Shown: positions 52,062 through 59,741 of the stretch, piece by piece
Numbering within the stretch: position 1 is the first letter of the stretch
How the letters are laid out: each line of letters starts with the position of its first letter
Origin: Verrucomicrobiota bacterium
GTDB taxonomy: Bacteria > Verrucomicrobiota > Verrucomicrobiia > Chthoniobacterales > SZAS-18
Assembly: GCA_018240025.1 (NCBI GenBank)
Contig: JAFEGM010000041.1
Location: forward strand, 1 to 64,000
Reading direction: 5' to 3'
Length of the DNA stretch: 64,000 nt
The notes under the pieces: generated by a model
What the model was told of the DNA's origin: nothing
Databases searched by the model: none
The model's input: only the letters and a program-made list of their open reading frames with translations
Translations under genes and position numbers: made by a program

Positions 52062-52724
52062 CTATCCGCGTTTTTTGGCGGCAGGCTTGGCGGTGGACTT
52101 GGCTTTGGCTTTGACGGTGCGCGCGGCGGCGGGGCGGGCTTTGGCGGGCGCGGCGGTAACCTTGCCTTTCGCCAGCTGGATGGCGCCGGCGCGTTGGATG
52201 ACGTGGCCGCACTTCCTGCAAGTGCGGCGCTTCTCGGGGCCGGACCAGAACGCCTCCATGATGACCTTCAGATCCTCATCGATCTTCTTCAGCACCCACT
52301 TGGCCTCGTGCACCAGCGCGTCGCATTGTGGGCAATACCAGCGCAGGCCGTCCTTCTGCGGCTTGCCCTTGGCATCGAATCCGCGCGGGAACTCCACGAT
52401 GAGGCCGAGCGTGCCGGCCGGGCGCTGCGGGCGATGCGGCACCCAGCGGGGGAGGAGGAACATCTCGCCCTCCTTCACGATCACGTCCTCGGGCTGCGAG
52501 CCATCGAGCGGTCGCACGCGCACGGCGATGTCGCCTTTCAGCTGGTAGAACAGCTCCTCGGTCGGATTGACGTGGAAATCGTTGCGCGTGTTCGGGCCGC
52601 CGGAGACGAAGACGATGGCATCGAGCGCGTCGCGGAAGAGCTGGCGGTTGCTGACCGGGGGCTGCAGCAGCGCGGCGTTGTCCTGCAGCCACTGGTTGAA
52701 GTTGAGCTTGGGATAATCGGGCAT
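52062..52724 (-). CDS. nbaC: 3-hydroxyanthranilate 3,4-dioxygenase with Lys/Ala-rich tail
   Basis: A 220-residue cupin dioxygenase. NDFHVNPTEELFYQLKGD holds iron ligands His51 and Glu57, and WVPHRPQRP the third, His97. The rubredoxin-like site Cys131/Cys134/Cys169/Cys172 (CPQC, CRKCG) is intact. It opens the ring of 3-hydroxyanthranilate in the kynurenine pathway. After about residue 183 there is an extra tail of about 37 residues rich in Lys, Ala and Pro (like histone H1-type tails), absent from the usual 175-residue enzyme. ATG at 52724 is chosen. The ACMSD-like gene follows after 81 bases. Confidence 0.88.
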   Translation of the reverse strand: MPDYPKLNFNQWLQDNAALLQPPVSNRQLFRDALDAIVFVSGGPNTRNDFHVNPTEELFYQLKGDIAVRVRPLDGSQPEDVIVKEGEMFLLPRWVPHRPQRPAGTLGLIVEFPRGFDAKGKPQKDGLRWYCPQCDALVHEAKWVLKKIDEDLKVIMEAFWSGPEKRRTCRKCGHVIQRAGAIQLAKGKVTAAPAKARPAAARTVKAKAKSTAKPAAKKRG

Positions 52725-52843
52725 CGGGCGGGGGGTTGGGGCGAGGGTGCTCGAGTTTCCAAGAAATCCGGCGCCCTCGAAACTCAAAAACGGCGGGCCG
52801 AGGCGAATTGCGCCGGGCCGGGAGCGCGTAGGGTCTTCGCCTC

Positions 52844-54019
52844 ATGCCGATTCTCCCCGTCTCCGGCCGCACGTTCGCCGCGGTCACGCTCGCGCTGCTC
52901 GTCTCCCCGTCCCTGCCCGGCGCCGAGCCGCCAGCCGCCTGGCGCCAGGCCGTCGACGCCGCGGTGCAGCCGCTGCTCAAGGAGCACGATGCGCCCGGCG
53001 TGGCGATCGGCCTGACCGTGGGCGGGCGGGCGGAGTTCTTCTGCTACGGCGTGACGGCGCGCCAGGACGGCCGCCCGGTCACGCCGCGGACGCTGTTCGA
53101 GATCGGCTCGGTCAGCAAAACCTTCACCGCCACGCTCGGCGCGGTGGCCGAGCAGCGGGGGCGACTCCGCTGGTCCGACCACCCGAGCAAATTCGCCTCC
53201 GAGCTGCAGGGCGCGCCGGTCGATGCGGCCACGCTGCTGCATCTCGCCACCTACACCGCCGGCGGGCTTCCCCTGCAGCTGCCCGCGCAGGTGAAGTCAT
53301 TGCCCGATTTCTTTGCCTACCTGCGCGCCTGGCAGCCCGAGGCCGCGCCGGGCGTGCAGCGCCGCTATTCCAACGGCAGCATCGGCCTGTTCGGACACCT
53401 CGCTGGCGTCGCGCTCGGCGGCGACTACGCGGCGCAGCTGCAGCGCGAGGTGCTCAGGCCGCTGGGACTCGGCCACACGTATCTCCGCGTGCCCGAAGCG
53501 GCCATGGCCGACTACGCGTGGGGTCACGACGGCGAAAAGCCCATCCGCGTCGGCCGCGGGGTCTTCGACCTGGAGGCATATGGCGTGAAAACCTGCGCGG
53601 AGGATCTCGTGCGCTACCTCGAAGCGCAGATGGATCCTTCGAAATTGGCGTCGCCCCTGCGCGAGGCGATTGCGGCTACCCAGCTCGGCCACTTCCGTGT
53701 CGGCGAGATGGTGCAGGGGCTCGGCTGGGAGCAATATCCGTATCCCACGCCCTTGGAGCGTCTGCTGGCGGGCAACTCGTCCGAAATTTCTCAGAAACCC
53801 AATCCCGCCAGCGCGCTCGTACCGCCGCGCGCACCGGAGGGGCCGACGCTCTTCAACAAGACCGGCGCGACCAACGGCTTCTCGGCCTATGTCCTGCATG
53901 TGCCCGCCCGCCGGATCGGCATCGTCGTGCTGACGAATCGTTTCGTGCCCGGCCCCGCGCGCATCACCGCGGCCCATGCCCTGCTGACCACGCTGGACGC
54001 GGAGCAGAAAGGGCGTTGA
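52844..54019 (+). CDS. Class C (AmpC-like) serine beta-lactamase family protein
   Basis: A 391-residue exported protein (signal peptide to about residue 26). The three active-site motifs are present in order: GSVSKTF (Ser89-x-x-Lys92), RYSNGS (Tyr175-x-Asn177) and NKTGATNGF (Lys-Thr-Gly, about residue 340). GVAIGLTVGG and IGIVVLTNR are also typical. This combination fits class C beta-lactamases better than the wider esterase relatives, but whether it hydrolyses beta-lactams cannot be read from sequence. No ampR-like regulator is adjacent. Confidence 0.82.
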   Translation: MPILPVSGRTFAAVTLALLVSPSLPGAEPPAAWRQAVDAAVQPLLKEHDAPGVAIGLTVGGRAEFFCYGVTARQDGRPVTPRTLFEIGSVSKTFTATLGAVAEQRGRLRWSDHPSKFASELQGAPVDAATLLHLATYTAGGLPLQLPAQVKSLPDFFAYLRAWQPEAAPGVQRRYSNGSIGLFGHLAGVALGGDYAAQLQREVLRPLGLGHTYLRVPEAAMADYAWGHDGEKPIRVGRGVFDLEAYGVKTCAEDLVRYLEAQMDPSKLASPLREAIAATQLGHFRVGEMVQGLGWEQYPYPTPLERLLAGNSSEISQKPNPASALVPPRAPEGPTLFNKTGATNGFSAYVLHVPARRIGIVVLTNRFVPGPARITAAHALLTTLDAEQKGR

Positions 54020-54043
54020 GCCAGCGGGCAGACGAGGCGTCCG

Positions 54044-54204
54044 GCGGAGGTTCACGCGAAGGCGCGAAGGGGGCGAAGGTGCGAAGGAAGGCAGGAAATG
54101 GAAGCAGGTGTCGCGCGTCGCACCATCCTGCGCAAATCAGCCAGTTCTTCCTCCTGTTTTCCTTCGCGTCTTCGCCCCCTTCGCGCCTTCGCGTGAACCT
54201 CCGC
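54044..54204. repeat. Palindromic intergenic element with 35-base perfect arms
   Basis: Arms 54044-54078 and 54170-54204 are perfect inverse copies over 35 bases, built from words such as gcgaaggc and gcgaagg. The word AAGGCGCGAAG differs by one base from AAGGCACGAAG in the element at 31089. It fills most of the gap between the convergent beta-lactamase and ROK genes. Confidence 0.95.
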
Positions 54205-54218
54205 TGGACCCCGCTCCT

Positions 54219-55169
54219 TCAGCAAGCGTCCAGCCCGAGCTGCGCCGCGCCGATGAGCCCGGCGTCGCTGCCGAGGGTGGCGGGGACGATGGCCAGGTGC
54301 TCCACCAGGACGGCGCTGCAGCGGTTCGCGATCTCGCGCCGGACGGGCTCGAAGATCAGGTCGCCTGCCTTGGCCACGCCGCCGCCGATGACGATGGCGT
54401 CGGGGTTGAGCAGCCAGACGAGATTGGCCAGCTGGAAGCCGACATGGGTGCCGATCTCCTCCCAGAGCGCGATGGCCACGGCATCGCCCGCCTTGGCCGC
54501 CTGCTCCAGGGTCAGCGGAGTGACCTCGCCATCGAGCTGACGGCCCGCCGCAGCGTAGAGCTCGCGGGCCCGGTCCACGATCTGGCGATTGCCGACGTAT
54601 TTCTCCAGCGCGCCCTTGTTGCCGTAGTTTCCGGGCTTGCCGTTGGCCTTGATGCCCATCTGACCGATCTCGCCCGCGCCGCCTTGGGCACCGCGGTAAA
54701 GTCGGCCGTCGAGCACCAGCCCGCCGCCGACGCCGGTGCCGAGCGTGACGCAGATCACATTCTTCCGCCCCTTGGCGGCGCCATGCTTCCACTCGGCGTA
54801 GGTCATGGCCTTGGCGTCGTTCTCCAATTCCGTGCGCAGGCCGGAGCGTTTGCGCAGGATGTCGCGCAGCGGCACCTCGTCCCAGCCGGGCACGTTGGTC
54901 AGGCCGTGGATGATGCCATGCTCGCGGTCGACCAGGCCGGGGAGGCCCACGCCGATCGCCTCGGCCGGCGTCGTTGGATGTAGCGCGCGCAGGGCCTCGA
55001 CCTCCTGCAGCATGGCGTCGATGAGCGCATTGGCCGAGGAAAACGTCTGGGTCGGCAGCGGTGGCCGCTTCTCGAGAATGCGGCCGGCCGCGATCAGGCC
55101 GATCTTCACCGTGGTGCCGCCGAAGTCGATGCCGATGCCGGCGCGCGAGTGCAGGGATTCTTCCGTCAT
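54219..55169 (-). CDS. ROK family sugar kinase-like protein lacking the zinc motif
   Basis: A 316-residue ROK protein. The phosphate loop GIGIDFGGTTVKIGL, VGLPGLVDREHG, the catalytic region ELENDAKAMTYAEW and VTLGTGVGGGLVLDG are intact, so phosphoryl transfer to a sugar such as glucose is plausible. The zinc site of the family (His in GEIGH and CxCGxxGC) is absent: here GEIGQ (Gln170) and GNYGNKGALE, where Gly180, Tyr182 and Ala187 replace the cysteines. It follows the ureidoglycine aminohydrolase gene after 7 bases. Substrate unknown. Confidence 0.82.
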   Translation of the reverse strand: MTEESLHSRAGIGIDFGGTTVKIGLIAAGRILEKRPPLPTQTFSSANALIDAMLQEVEALRALHPTTPAEAIGVGLPGLVDREHGIIHGLTNVPGWDEVPLRDILRKRSGLRTELENDAKAMTYAEWKHGAAKGRKNVICVTLGTGVGGGLVLDGRLYRGAQGGAGEIGQMGIKANGKPGNYGNKGALEKYVGNRQIVDRARELYAAAGRQLDGEVTPLTLEQAAKAGDAVAIALWEEIGTHVGFQLANLVWLLNPDAIVIGGGVAKAGDLIFEPVRREIANRCSAVLVEHLAIVPATLGSDAGLIGAAQLGLDAC

Positions 55170-55176
55170 GTCGTGC

Positions 55177-55935
55177 TCAGACCGGGAGGACCGGCCGGTT
55201 GATGTCCTTGTAGTAGATGTAAGCCGCCGGCGTCTTGCCGGTGGCGGCGAACCACTGCGGGCAGTAGGGCGCCATCCAGATGGCATCGCCCGCCTGCACC
55301 GGATACCACTGCTCCTCCAGCCGGTAGATGCCTTCGCCGCCCAGCATGAGCAGCCCGTGCTCCATGATGTGCGTCTCCACGAAGGGCAGGCGCGCGCCGG
55401 GCTTGTAGCGGAAAATGTTCACGGCCAGGTCGAACTCGGGACGGTCGGGGAGCAGCACCTGCAGCATCGCATCGGGATCGCCCAAAAACGCCGCGCCCGG
55501 CACCTCCTGCTCGCGCCAGATGAACACGCCCGGCAGATCCACCCCTTCCTGCGGCTCGTAGGTCTTCTCGAAGATGAGCAACTGCGCCCCGCCGGCGGCC
55601 GAGACGTGCCAGGTGGTGTTCGGCGGCAGAAAGACGTAGCCGCCGGTGCGCAGGAGATTCTTGCCGTTCGACGCGCCCAGGGTCAGCTCCACGCTGCCGG
55701 AGACCAGATAAATGAAGCACTCCCGCGGCCCGGTGGCGCCGCGGCCTTCGCCCTTGCCGCTCATCTCCACCAGGAACTGAGAGAAGTGGGCGCCCATGGC
55801 GGCCGAGACCAGCACGACGCAGCGCGACTCCTTCCAGCCCGGCAGGTTGCTGGCGACGTGACCATCGGGCGCGATGAGCGCATGACGCTGGCGCACCACG
55901 GTGCGGGTCGAGGCGGAGAGAAGACTGGCAGCCAT
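55177..55935 (-). CDS. allE: (S)-ureidoglycine aminohydrolase
   Basis: A 252-residue bicupin protein. The C-terminal cupin carries the family signature LPFVETHIMEHGLLMLGGEG, then WYPVQAGDAIWMAPYCPQWF and IYYKDINR, with metal ligands in ETHIMEH and the later Gln. It releases ammonia from (S)-ureidoglycine in allantoin (purine) breakdown. No other allantoin genes lie in the window, so the pathway may be scattered. The ROK gene starts 7 bases after its stop. Confidence 0.9.
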   Translation of the reverse strand: MAASLLSASTRTVVRQRHALIAPDGHVASNLPGWKESRCVVLVSAAMGAHFSQFLVEMSGKGEGRGATGPRECFIYLVSGSVELTLGASNGKNLLRTGGYVFLPPNTTWHVSAAGGAQLLIFEKTYEPQEGVDLPGVFIWREQEVPGAAFLGDPDAMLQVLLPDRPEFDLAVNIFRYKPGARLPFVETHIMEHGLLMLGGEGIYRLEEQWYPVQAGDAIWMAPYCPQWFAATGKTPAAYIYYKDINRPVLPV

Positions 55936-56021
55936 GAAGGGTCAGCATCGCCGGGCTCGCGCCTCCGGCCAAGCGCCAAAAAGCGTCTCGCGCCCGCAGT
56001 TCACGACGGTCCGGGGGCGGG

Positions 56022-56801
56022 TCAGAATTCGAAGTCCTCGCCGAGGTAGAGCCGTTTGCTCTCCGGGTCGTTGGCCAGGAAATCCTTGGTGCCCTCGCGC
56101 AGGACGGAGCCTTCGTAGATGAGGCAGGCGCGATCCACGATGGAGAGCGTCTCCCGCACGTTGTGGTCGGTGATGAGAATGCCGAGCCCCTCCTGCCGCA
56201 GACGCAGGATGATCTGCTGCACCTCCTGCACCGCGATCGGGTCGACCCCGCTGAAGGGCTCGTCGAGCATCAGCAGGCTCGGGCTGGTGATGAGCGAACG
56301 CGCGATGGTCAGCCGCCGCTTTTCGCCGCCGGAGAGCGTCAGAGCGCGGTTCTTGGCCACCGACTCGATCCCAAACTGCGCCAGCAGCTTCGCGCAGCGC
56401 TCCTTCCGCTCGGCCTTCGAAATCGGCAGCGTCTCGAGGATGGCAAGGAGATTCTCCTCCACCGTCAGCTTGCGGAAAATGCTCTCCTCCTGCGGCAGGT
56501 AGCCCATGCCCAACCGGGCGCGGCGGAACATCGGCAGCGAGGTCACGTCCTCCCCCTTGAAATGGACCGTGCCCGAGTTGGGCGGCACCAGGCCGACCAC
56601 CATGTAGAAGCTGGTCGTCTTGCCCGCGCCGTTGGGACCGAGCAGGCCGACGATCTCGCCCTGCGCCACCTTGATGCTGACCTTGTTCACCACCGTGCGG
56701 CCCCCGTAGATCTTCACGAGGTCACGCGTCTCCAGCAGCGTGGCGGAGGCCGCGGGCGGAGCTTCGGCTTTGGGCGCTTCGGCGGTGGCGGTACTGCTCA
56801 T
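56022..56801 (-). CDS. lptB: LPS export ABC transporter ATP-binding protein
   Basis: A 259-residue ABC ATPase with an Ala/Pro/Glu-rich N-terminus of about 20 residues. Walker A GPNGAGKTT, then GYLPQEESIFRKLTVEENL (the LptB-specific Q-loop region), LSGGEKRR, LLMLDEPFSGVDPIAV and ITDHNVRETL follow. With LptFG it extracts LPS from the inner membrane; lptF and lptG are not in the window. It overlaps lptA by 4 bases, in the order kdsA-lptC-lptA-lptB. Confidence 0.95.
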   Translation of the reverse strand: MSSTATAEAPKAEAPPAASATLLETRDLVKIYGGRTVVNKVSIKVAQGEIVGLLGPNGAGKTTSFYMVVGLVPPNSGTVHFKGEDVTSLPMFRRARLGMGYLPQEESIFRKLTVEENLLAILETLPISKAERKERCAKLLAQFGIESVAKNRALTLSGGEKRRLTIARSLITSPSLLMLDEPFSGVDPIAVQEVQQIILRLRQEGLGILITDHNVRETLSIVDRACLIYEGSVLREGTKDFLANDPESKRLYLGEDFEF

Positions 56802-57394
56802 GGCTTCTTGGCCGGCGCGGTCAGATCGCCCGATTTGCCGGTGTCGCGCAGCATCGTCCGGCTCGGACCGCTGGTGCGCAAACTGCCGTCGCGGCCGATG
56901 ATCATGACGGTGTTCGGCGAGGTGCCGATGTGCTCATTGACCCCGCGGCGCACGACCGGGCTGCCGCTCAGCGTGACCTGGCCGGTCTTGGGTTCGAAAA
57001 CCGCCTTGGCCGCGCGACCGGTGACCTGCTGACCATCGGGCTGACCCGGTTTGGGCGCCTGCTCTATGGTCACGCCGCCCTCGGCCACGGCGCGCTCCAC
57101 GCCCCCGCCCAGACCCTCGGGCTTGGTCTCGGACTTGGGCGCGTCCTTGGCCGGCTTGGTCAGGAAGACCGTCAGCTTCTCCGACTTCATCTTGAAGCGC
57201 GTGTCGGTCACCGTGACCCCGCCGGTGAAGCTGGCGGTGTGCGCCTCGGCGTCGAACGTCGCCTCGCCTTCCGACTGGATTTCGGTCTCGACCGGCGTGC
57301 CGCTGGCCGCGGCCTTCTTCGCCTCCTGCGCGCCGAGATCGGGGCCCAGGCTGGCCGCGAGGATGACGGCGAGGAAGGAGGGAAATTTCTTCAT
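56798..57394 (-). CDS. lptA: LptA/OstA-like periplasmic LPS transport protein
   Basis: A 198-residue exported protein (signal peptide to about residue 22). The beta-jellyroll OstA pattern is seen as GEATFDAEAHTASFTGGVTVTDTRFKMKSEKLTVFL and AKAVFEPKTGQVTLSGSPVV. It would form the periplasmic bridge for LPS between the two membranes. Sequence similarity is low but the position directly before lptB (4-base overlap) supports it. Confidence 0.8.
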   Translation of the reverse strand: MKKFPSFLAVILAASLGPDLGAQEAKKAAASGTPVETEIQSEGEATFDAEAHTASFTGGVTVTDTRFKMKSEKLTVFLTKPAKDAPKSETKPEGLGGGVERAVAEGGVTIEQAPKPGQPDGQQVTGRAAKAVFEPKTGQVTLSGSPVVRRGVNEHIGTSPNTVMIIGRDGSLRTSGPSRTMLRDTGKSGDLTAPAKKP

Positions 57395-57447
57395 AGGGAA
57401 GGCGAAGGTGACGCGGAGTCGGGAACTTGGGAAGGGGCGCGGGAAGC

Positions 57448-58020
57448 TCAGCGTTTTTCCGGGGCCGCCGGGCTCGGCGCAGGGGTGGCCTCTCCCTCGG
57501 CGGCTGGCTTGGACTCGGCTTCGGGTTTCTTGTCCGAAAAGCGCTCGATGTCCCGGATTTTCATCGTCACCGGGCCCAGGAGCCGGCCTTTGCGGGTGGC
57601 GGTGTTGAATTCCAGCTTGGCCCCGGTCAGGTCGAAGTCCTTGTGCTTGATGTAGACGGGCTGCTCGCTGGTCAGGATGCGCGTCTTCACGCTGAAGAGC
57701 GAGGCGGGCAGGTTGATGACGAACTCGCTCTTCCCGCCCTCGTCGAAGAGGTCGAGCTTCAGTTCCTTGATGCGTAGAAACTCCTCGTCCACCCGCTGGA
57801 TGTTGCCGGCCATCAGCTGCGAGAGGATCTGGCCGCTGAGGTTGAATTGCGGAATCTTGATGCCGGCCGCCTGCTGACCGATCGGCAGCGGCACATTCAA
57901 CGGCTTGAGCGCCGGCGTGGCGGCCGGCGTGGGCGTCGGCTCCTGCGCCGACACCAGCGCCAGCGGGGCGAGGAGCGCGGCGGCGAGACGGCGGCGACTA
58001 GGCCTGGCCGAGCGCTTCAT
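57448..58020 (-). CDS. LptC-like or OstA-fold exported protein of the LPS locus
   Basis: A 190-residue exported protein (signal peptide about residues 8-26, SRRRLAAALLAPLALVSAQ). The middle (LMAGNIQRVDEEFLRIKELKLDLF, VYIKHKDFDLTGAKLEFNT, GRLLGPVTMKIRDIERFS) looks like one repeat of the LptC/LptA beta fold. A Glu/Ala/Pro-rich tail ends the protein. The locus order supports an LptC role, but a classical LptC membrane anchor is absent, since the segment looks cleavable. Its start overlaps the end of kdsA by 23 bases. Confidence 0.6.
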   Translation of the reverse strand: MKRSARPSRRRLAAALLAPLALVSAQEPTPTPAATPALKPLNVPLPIGQQAAGIKIPQFNLSGQILSQLMAGNIQRVDEEFLRIKELKLDLFDEGGKSEFVINLPASLFSVKTRILTSEQPVYIKHKDFDLTGAKLEFNTATRKGRLLGPVTMKIRDIERFSDKKPEAESKPAAEGEATPAPSPAAPEKR

Positions 58021-58849
58021 GGATGCGAATGAGGCTGTCGAGCACGGCCGAAAGCTGGCGCAGCGGCACCTGGTTGGGGCCGTCCGAGAGCGCCTTGATG
58101 GGATTCTCGTGAGTCTCGATGAAGACCGCATCGACCCCCGCCGCCACGGCCGCGCGGGCCAGCACGGGGGCGAGCTCGCCGTCGCCGCCGGTCATGTCGC
58201 CCTGGCCACCCGGGCGCTGGACGCTGTGGGTGGCGTCGAAGCAGACCTTGAGGCCGGTCTCGCGCATCCAGTGCAGCGAGCGCATGTCGGCCACCAGGTT
58301 GTTGTAGCCGAAGGTCGTACCGCGCTCGGTGATGATGTAGTTGCGCGCCTGAAACTGATCGAGCTTCTCGACGATGTGCTTCACGTCCCAGGGGGCCAGG
58401 AATTGTCCCTTCTTCACATTCAGCACCCGGCCCGTCCTGGAGGCGGCGGCCAGGAGGTCGGTCTGGCGGCAGAGGAAGGCGGGAATCTGCAGGATGTCGA
58501 TGAACTCCGCCGCCATCTCCGCCTCGGCCGGGGAATGGATGTCCGTGGTGACCGGCGCGCCGATCTCCTTGCCCAGTTCCGCCAGGAGCTGGCAGGCCTC
58601 CCGTGGCGGCATGGCGGAACGGAAGGACTTGCCGGAGGTGCGGTTGGCCTTGTCGTAGGAGGCCTTCAGGACCAGCTCGGCCTTCAGCTCCTTGCAGATC
58701 GAGCCGATTTTCTCCGCGTGACGGCGGATCATCTTGTCCGACTCGATCACACAGGGGCCGAGGATGAAGAGGAGCGGCGCCTGCGCGCGGGCGTTCTTCG
58801 AACGGGCGGCAAAAAACCGGGTGAGGCGCGGGTGCATGGGGGCGGCCAT
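57998..58849 (-). CDS. kdsA: 3-deoxy-8-phosphooctulonate synthase
   Basis: A 283-residue KDO 8-phosphate synthase. FILGPCVIES, LVLKASYDKANRTSGKSFR, VTTDIHSPAEAE, LQIPAFLCRQTDLL, VKKGQFLAPWD, TERGTTFGYNNLV and FDATHSVQRPGG are all expected motifs, in order. It condenses arabinose 5-phosphate with PEP for lipopolysaccharide. ATG at 58849 is chosen, with ATG at 58837 possible; the much longer frame to 59773 is not coding. It is divergent from the RsuA-family gene. Confidence 0.95.
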   Translation of the reverse strand: MAAPMHPRLTRFFAARSKNARAQAPLLFILGPCVIESDKMIRRHAEKIGSICKELKAELVLKASYDKANRTSGKSFRSAMPPREACQLLAELGKEIGAPVTTDIHSPAEAEMAAEFIDILQIPAFLCRQTDLLAAASRTGRVLNVKKGQFLAPWDVKHIVEKLDQFQARNYIITERGTTFGYNNLVADMRSLHWMRETGLKVCFDATHSVQRPGGQGDMTGGDGELAPVLARAAVAAGVDAVFIETHENPIKALSDGPNQVPLRQLSAVLDSLIRIHEALGQA

Positions 58850-58966
58850 GCAGCGATACTGTCTTATTCCGCGCTTTGTGCCAAGTACCTCGCTGAACCC
58901 GCCGCAATTCCGACCTTGAAGCCTGCCCGACCCAGTTCCGCACCAGTCCGCCCCGCCGCCGCCGGG

Positions 58967-59734
58967 GTGCGCCTGAACAAATTCCTCGCCTCGGCGGGCC
59001 TGGGCTCGCGCCGATCGGTCGAACAGCTCATCACCGGAGGGCAGGTCTTGGTCAATGGCCGGGTCTGCACCGAGCTGGCCACGTCGGTGACGGAGGCCGA
59101 CGAAGTGGTGGTCGGCGGTCAGCGCCTGGGGGCGGAGGACAAGATGTATCTGCTCCTGAACAAGCCCAAGGGATACCTCTGCGCGGCCAAGGACGAGCCC
59201 GGACAGAATCGGCCGACCGTTTTCGACCTCCTGCCGGAGGGCTGGCCGCGAGTGGCGCACGCGGGCCGGCTCGACTACGACAGCGAGGGGCTGCTCATTC
59301 TCACCAACGACGGGGACTTCGCCCTGCGCCTGACGCATCCGCGCTACAAGGTCGAGAAGGAATACGTGGTCACGCTCGACCGCGCCTTCGACCCGGCCGA
59401 CGCGCCGCGTCTTCTGAAGGGCGTCTTCATTGCTCCCGAGGAACCGCGCCCGGGCGCCGCCGCCCCGACCGAGGCACCCAAGCGCGTGCGGGCCCGGGCC
59501 GAGCGCATTCTGCCGCTGCCGGGGACTTCCGTCGGGGTGGTCCTGCGCCAGGGGCTCAAGCGTCAGATTCGCCTCATGTTCCTGGCGCTGAACTACCGGG
59601 TGCGACGGCTGGTCCGCGTGCGGATCGGGCCGCTGACCGACCGCCGCCTGCCTTCCGGACAGTTCCGCAAGCTGACCCGCGGGGAAATCCGCGACCTGCT
59701 GAAGGCCGCCACCGCCGTGACGGCGGAAGGCTGA
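58967..59734 (+). CDS. RsuA/RluB-family pseudouridine synthase
   Basis: A 255-residue enzyme. The S4 RNA-binding domain (RLNKFLASAGLGSRRSVEQL, about residues 1-50) is followed by a catalytic domain with HAGRLDYDSEGLLILTNDGDFALRLTHPRY, including the catalytic Asp in GRLDYDSEG, and LKRQIRLMF. It modifies ribosomal RNA; whether 16S (RsuA) or 23S (RluB/E/F) is not clear. GTG at 58967 gives the standard opening, with TTG at 58916 as an alternative. It ends 7 bases before the signalling operon. Confidence 0.88.
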   Translation: MRLNKFLASAGLGSRRSVEQLITGGQVLVNGRVCTELATSVTEADEVVVGGQRLGAEDKMYLLLNKPKGYLCAAKDEPGQNRPTVFDLLPEGWPRVAHAGRLDYDSEGLLILTNDGDFALRLTHPRYKVEKEYVVTLDRAFDPADAPRLLKGVFIAPEEPRPGAAAPTEAPKRVRARAERILPLPGTSVGVVLRQGLKRQIRLMFLALNYRVRRLVRVRIGPLTDRRLPSGQFRKLTRGEIRDLLKAATAVTAEG

Positions 59735-59741
59735 GCGCGCG

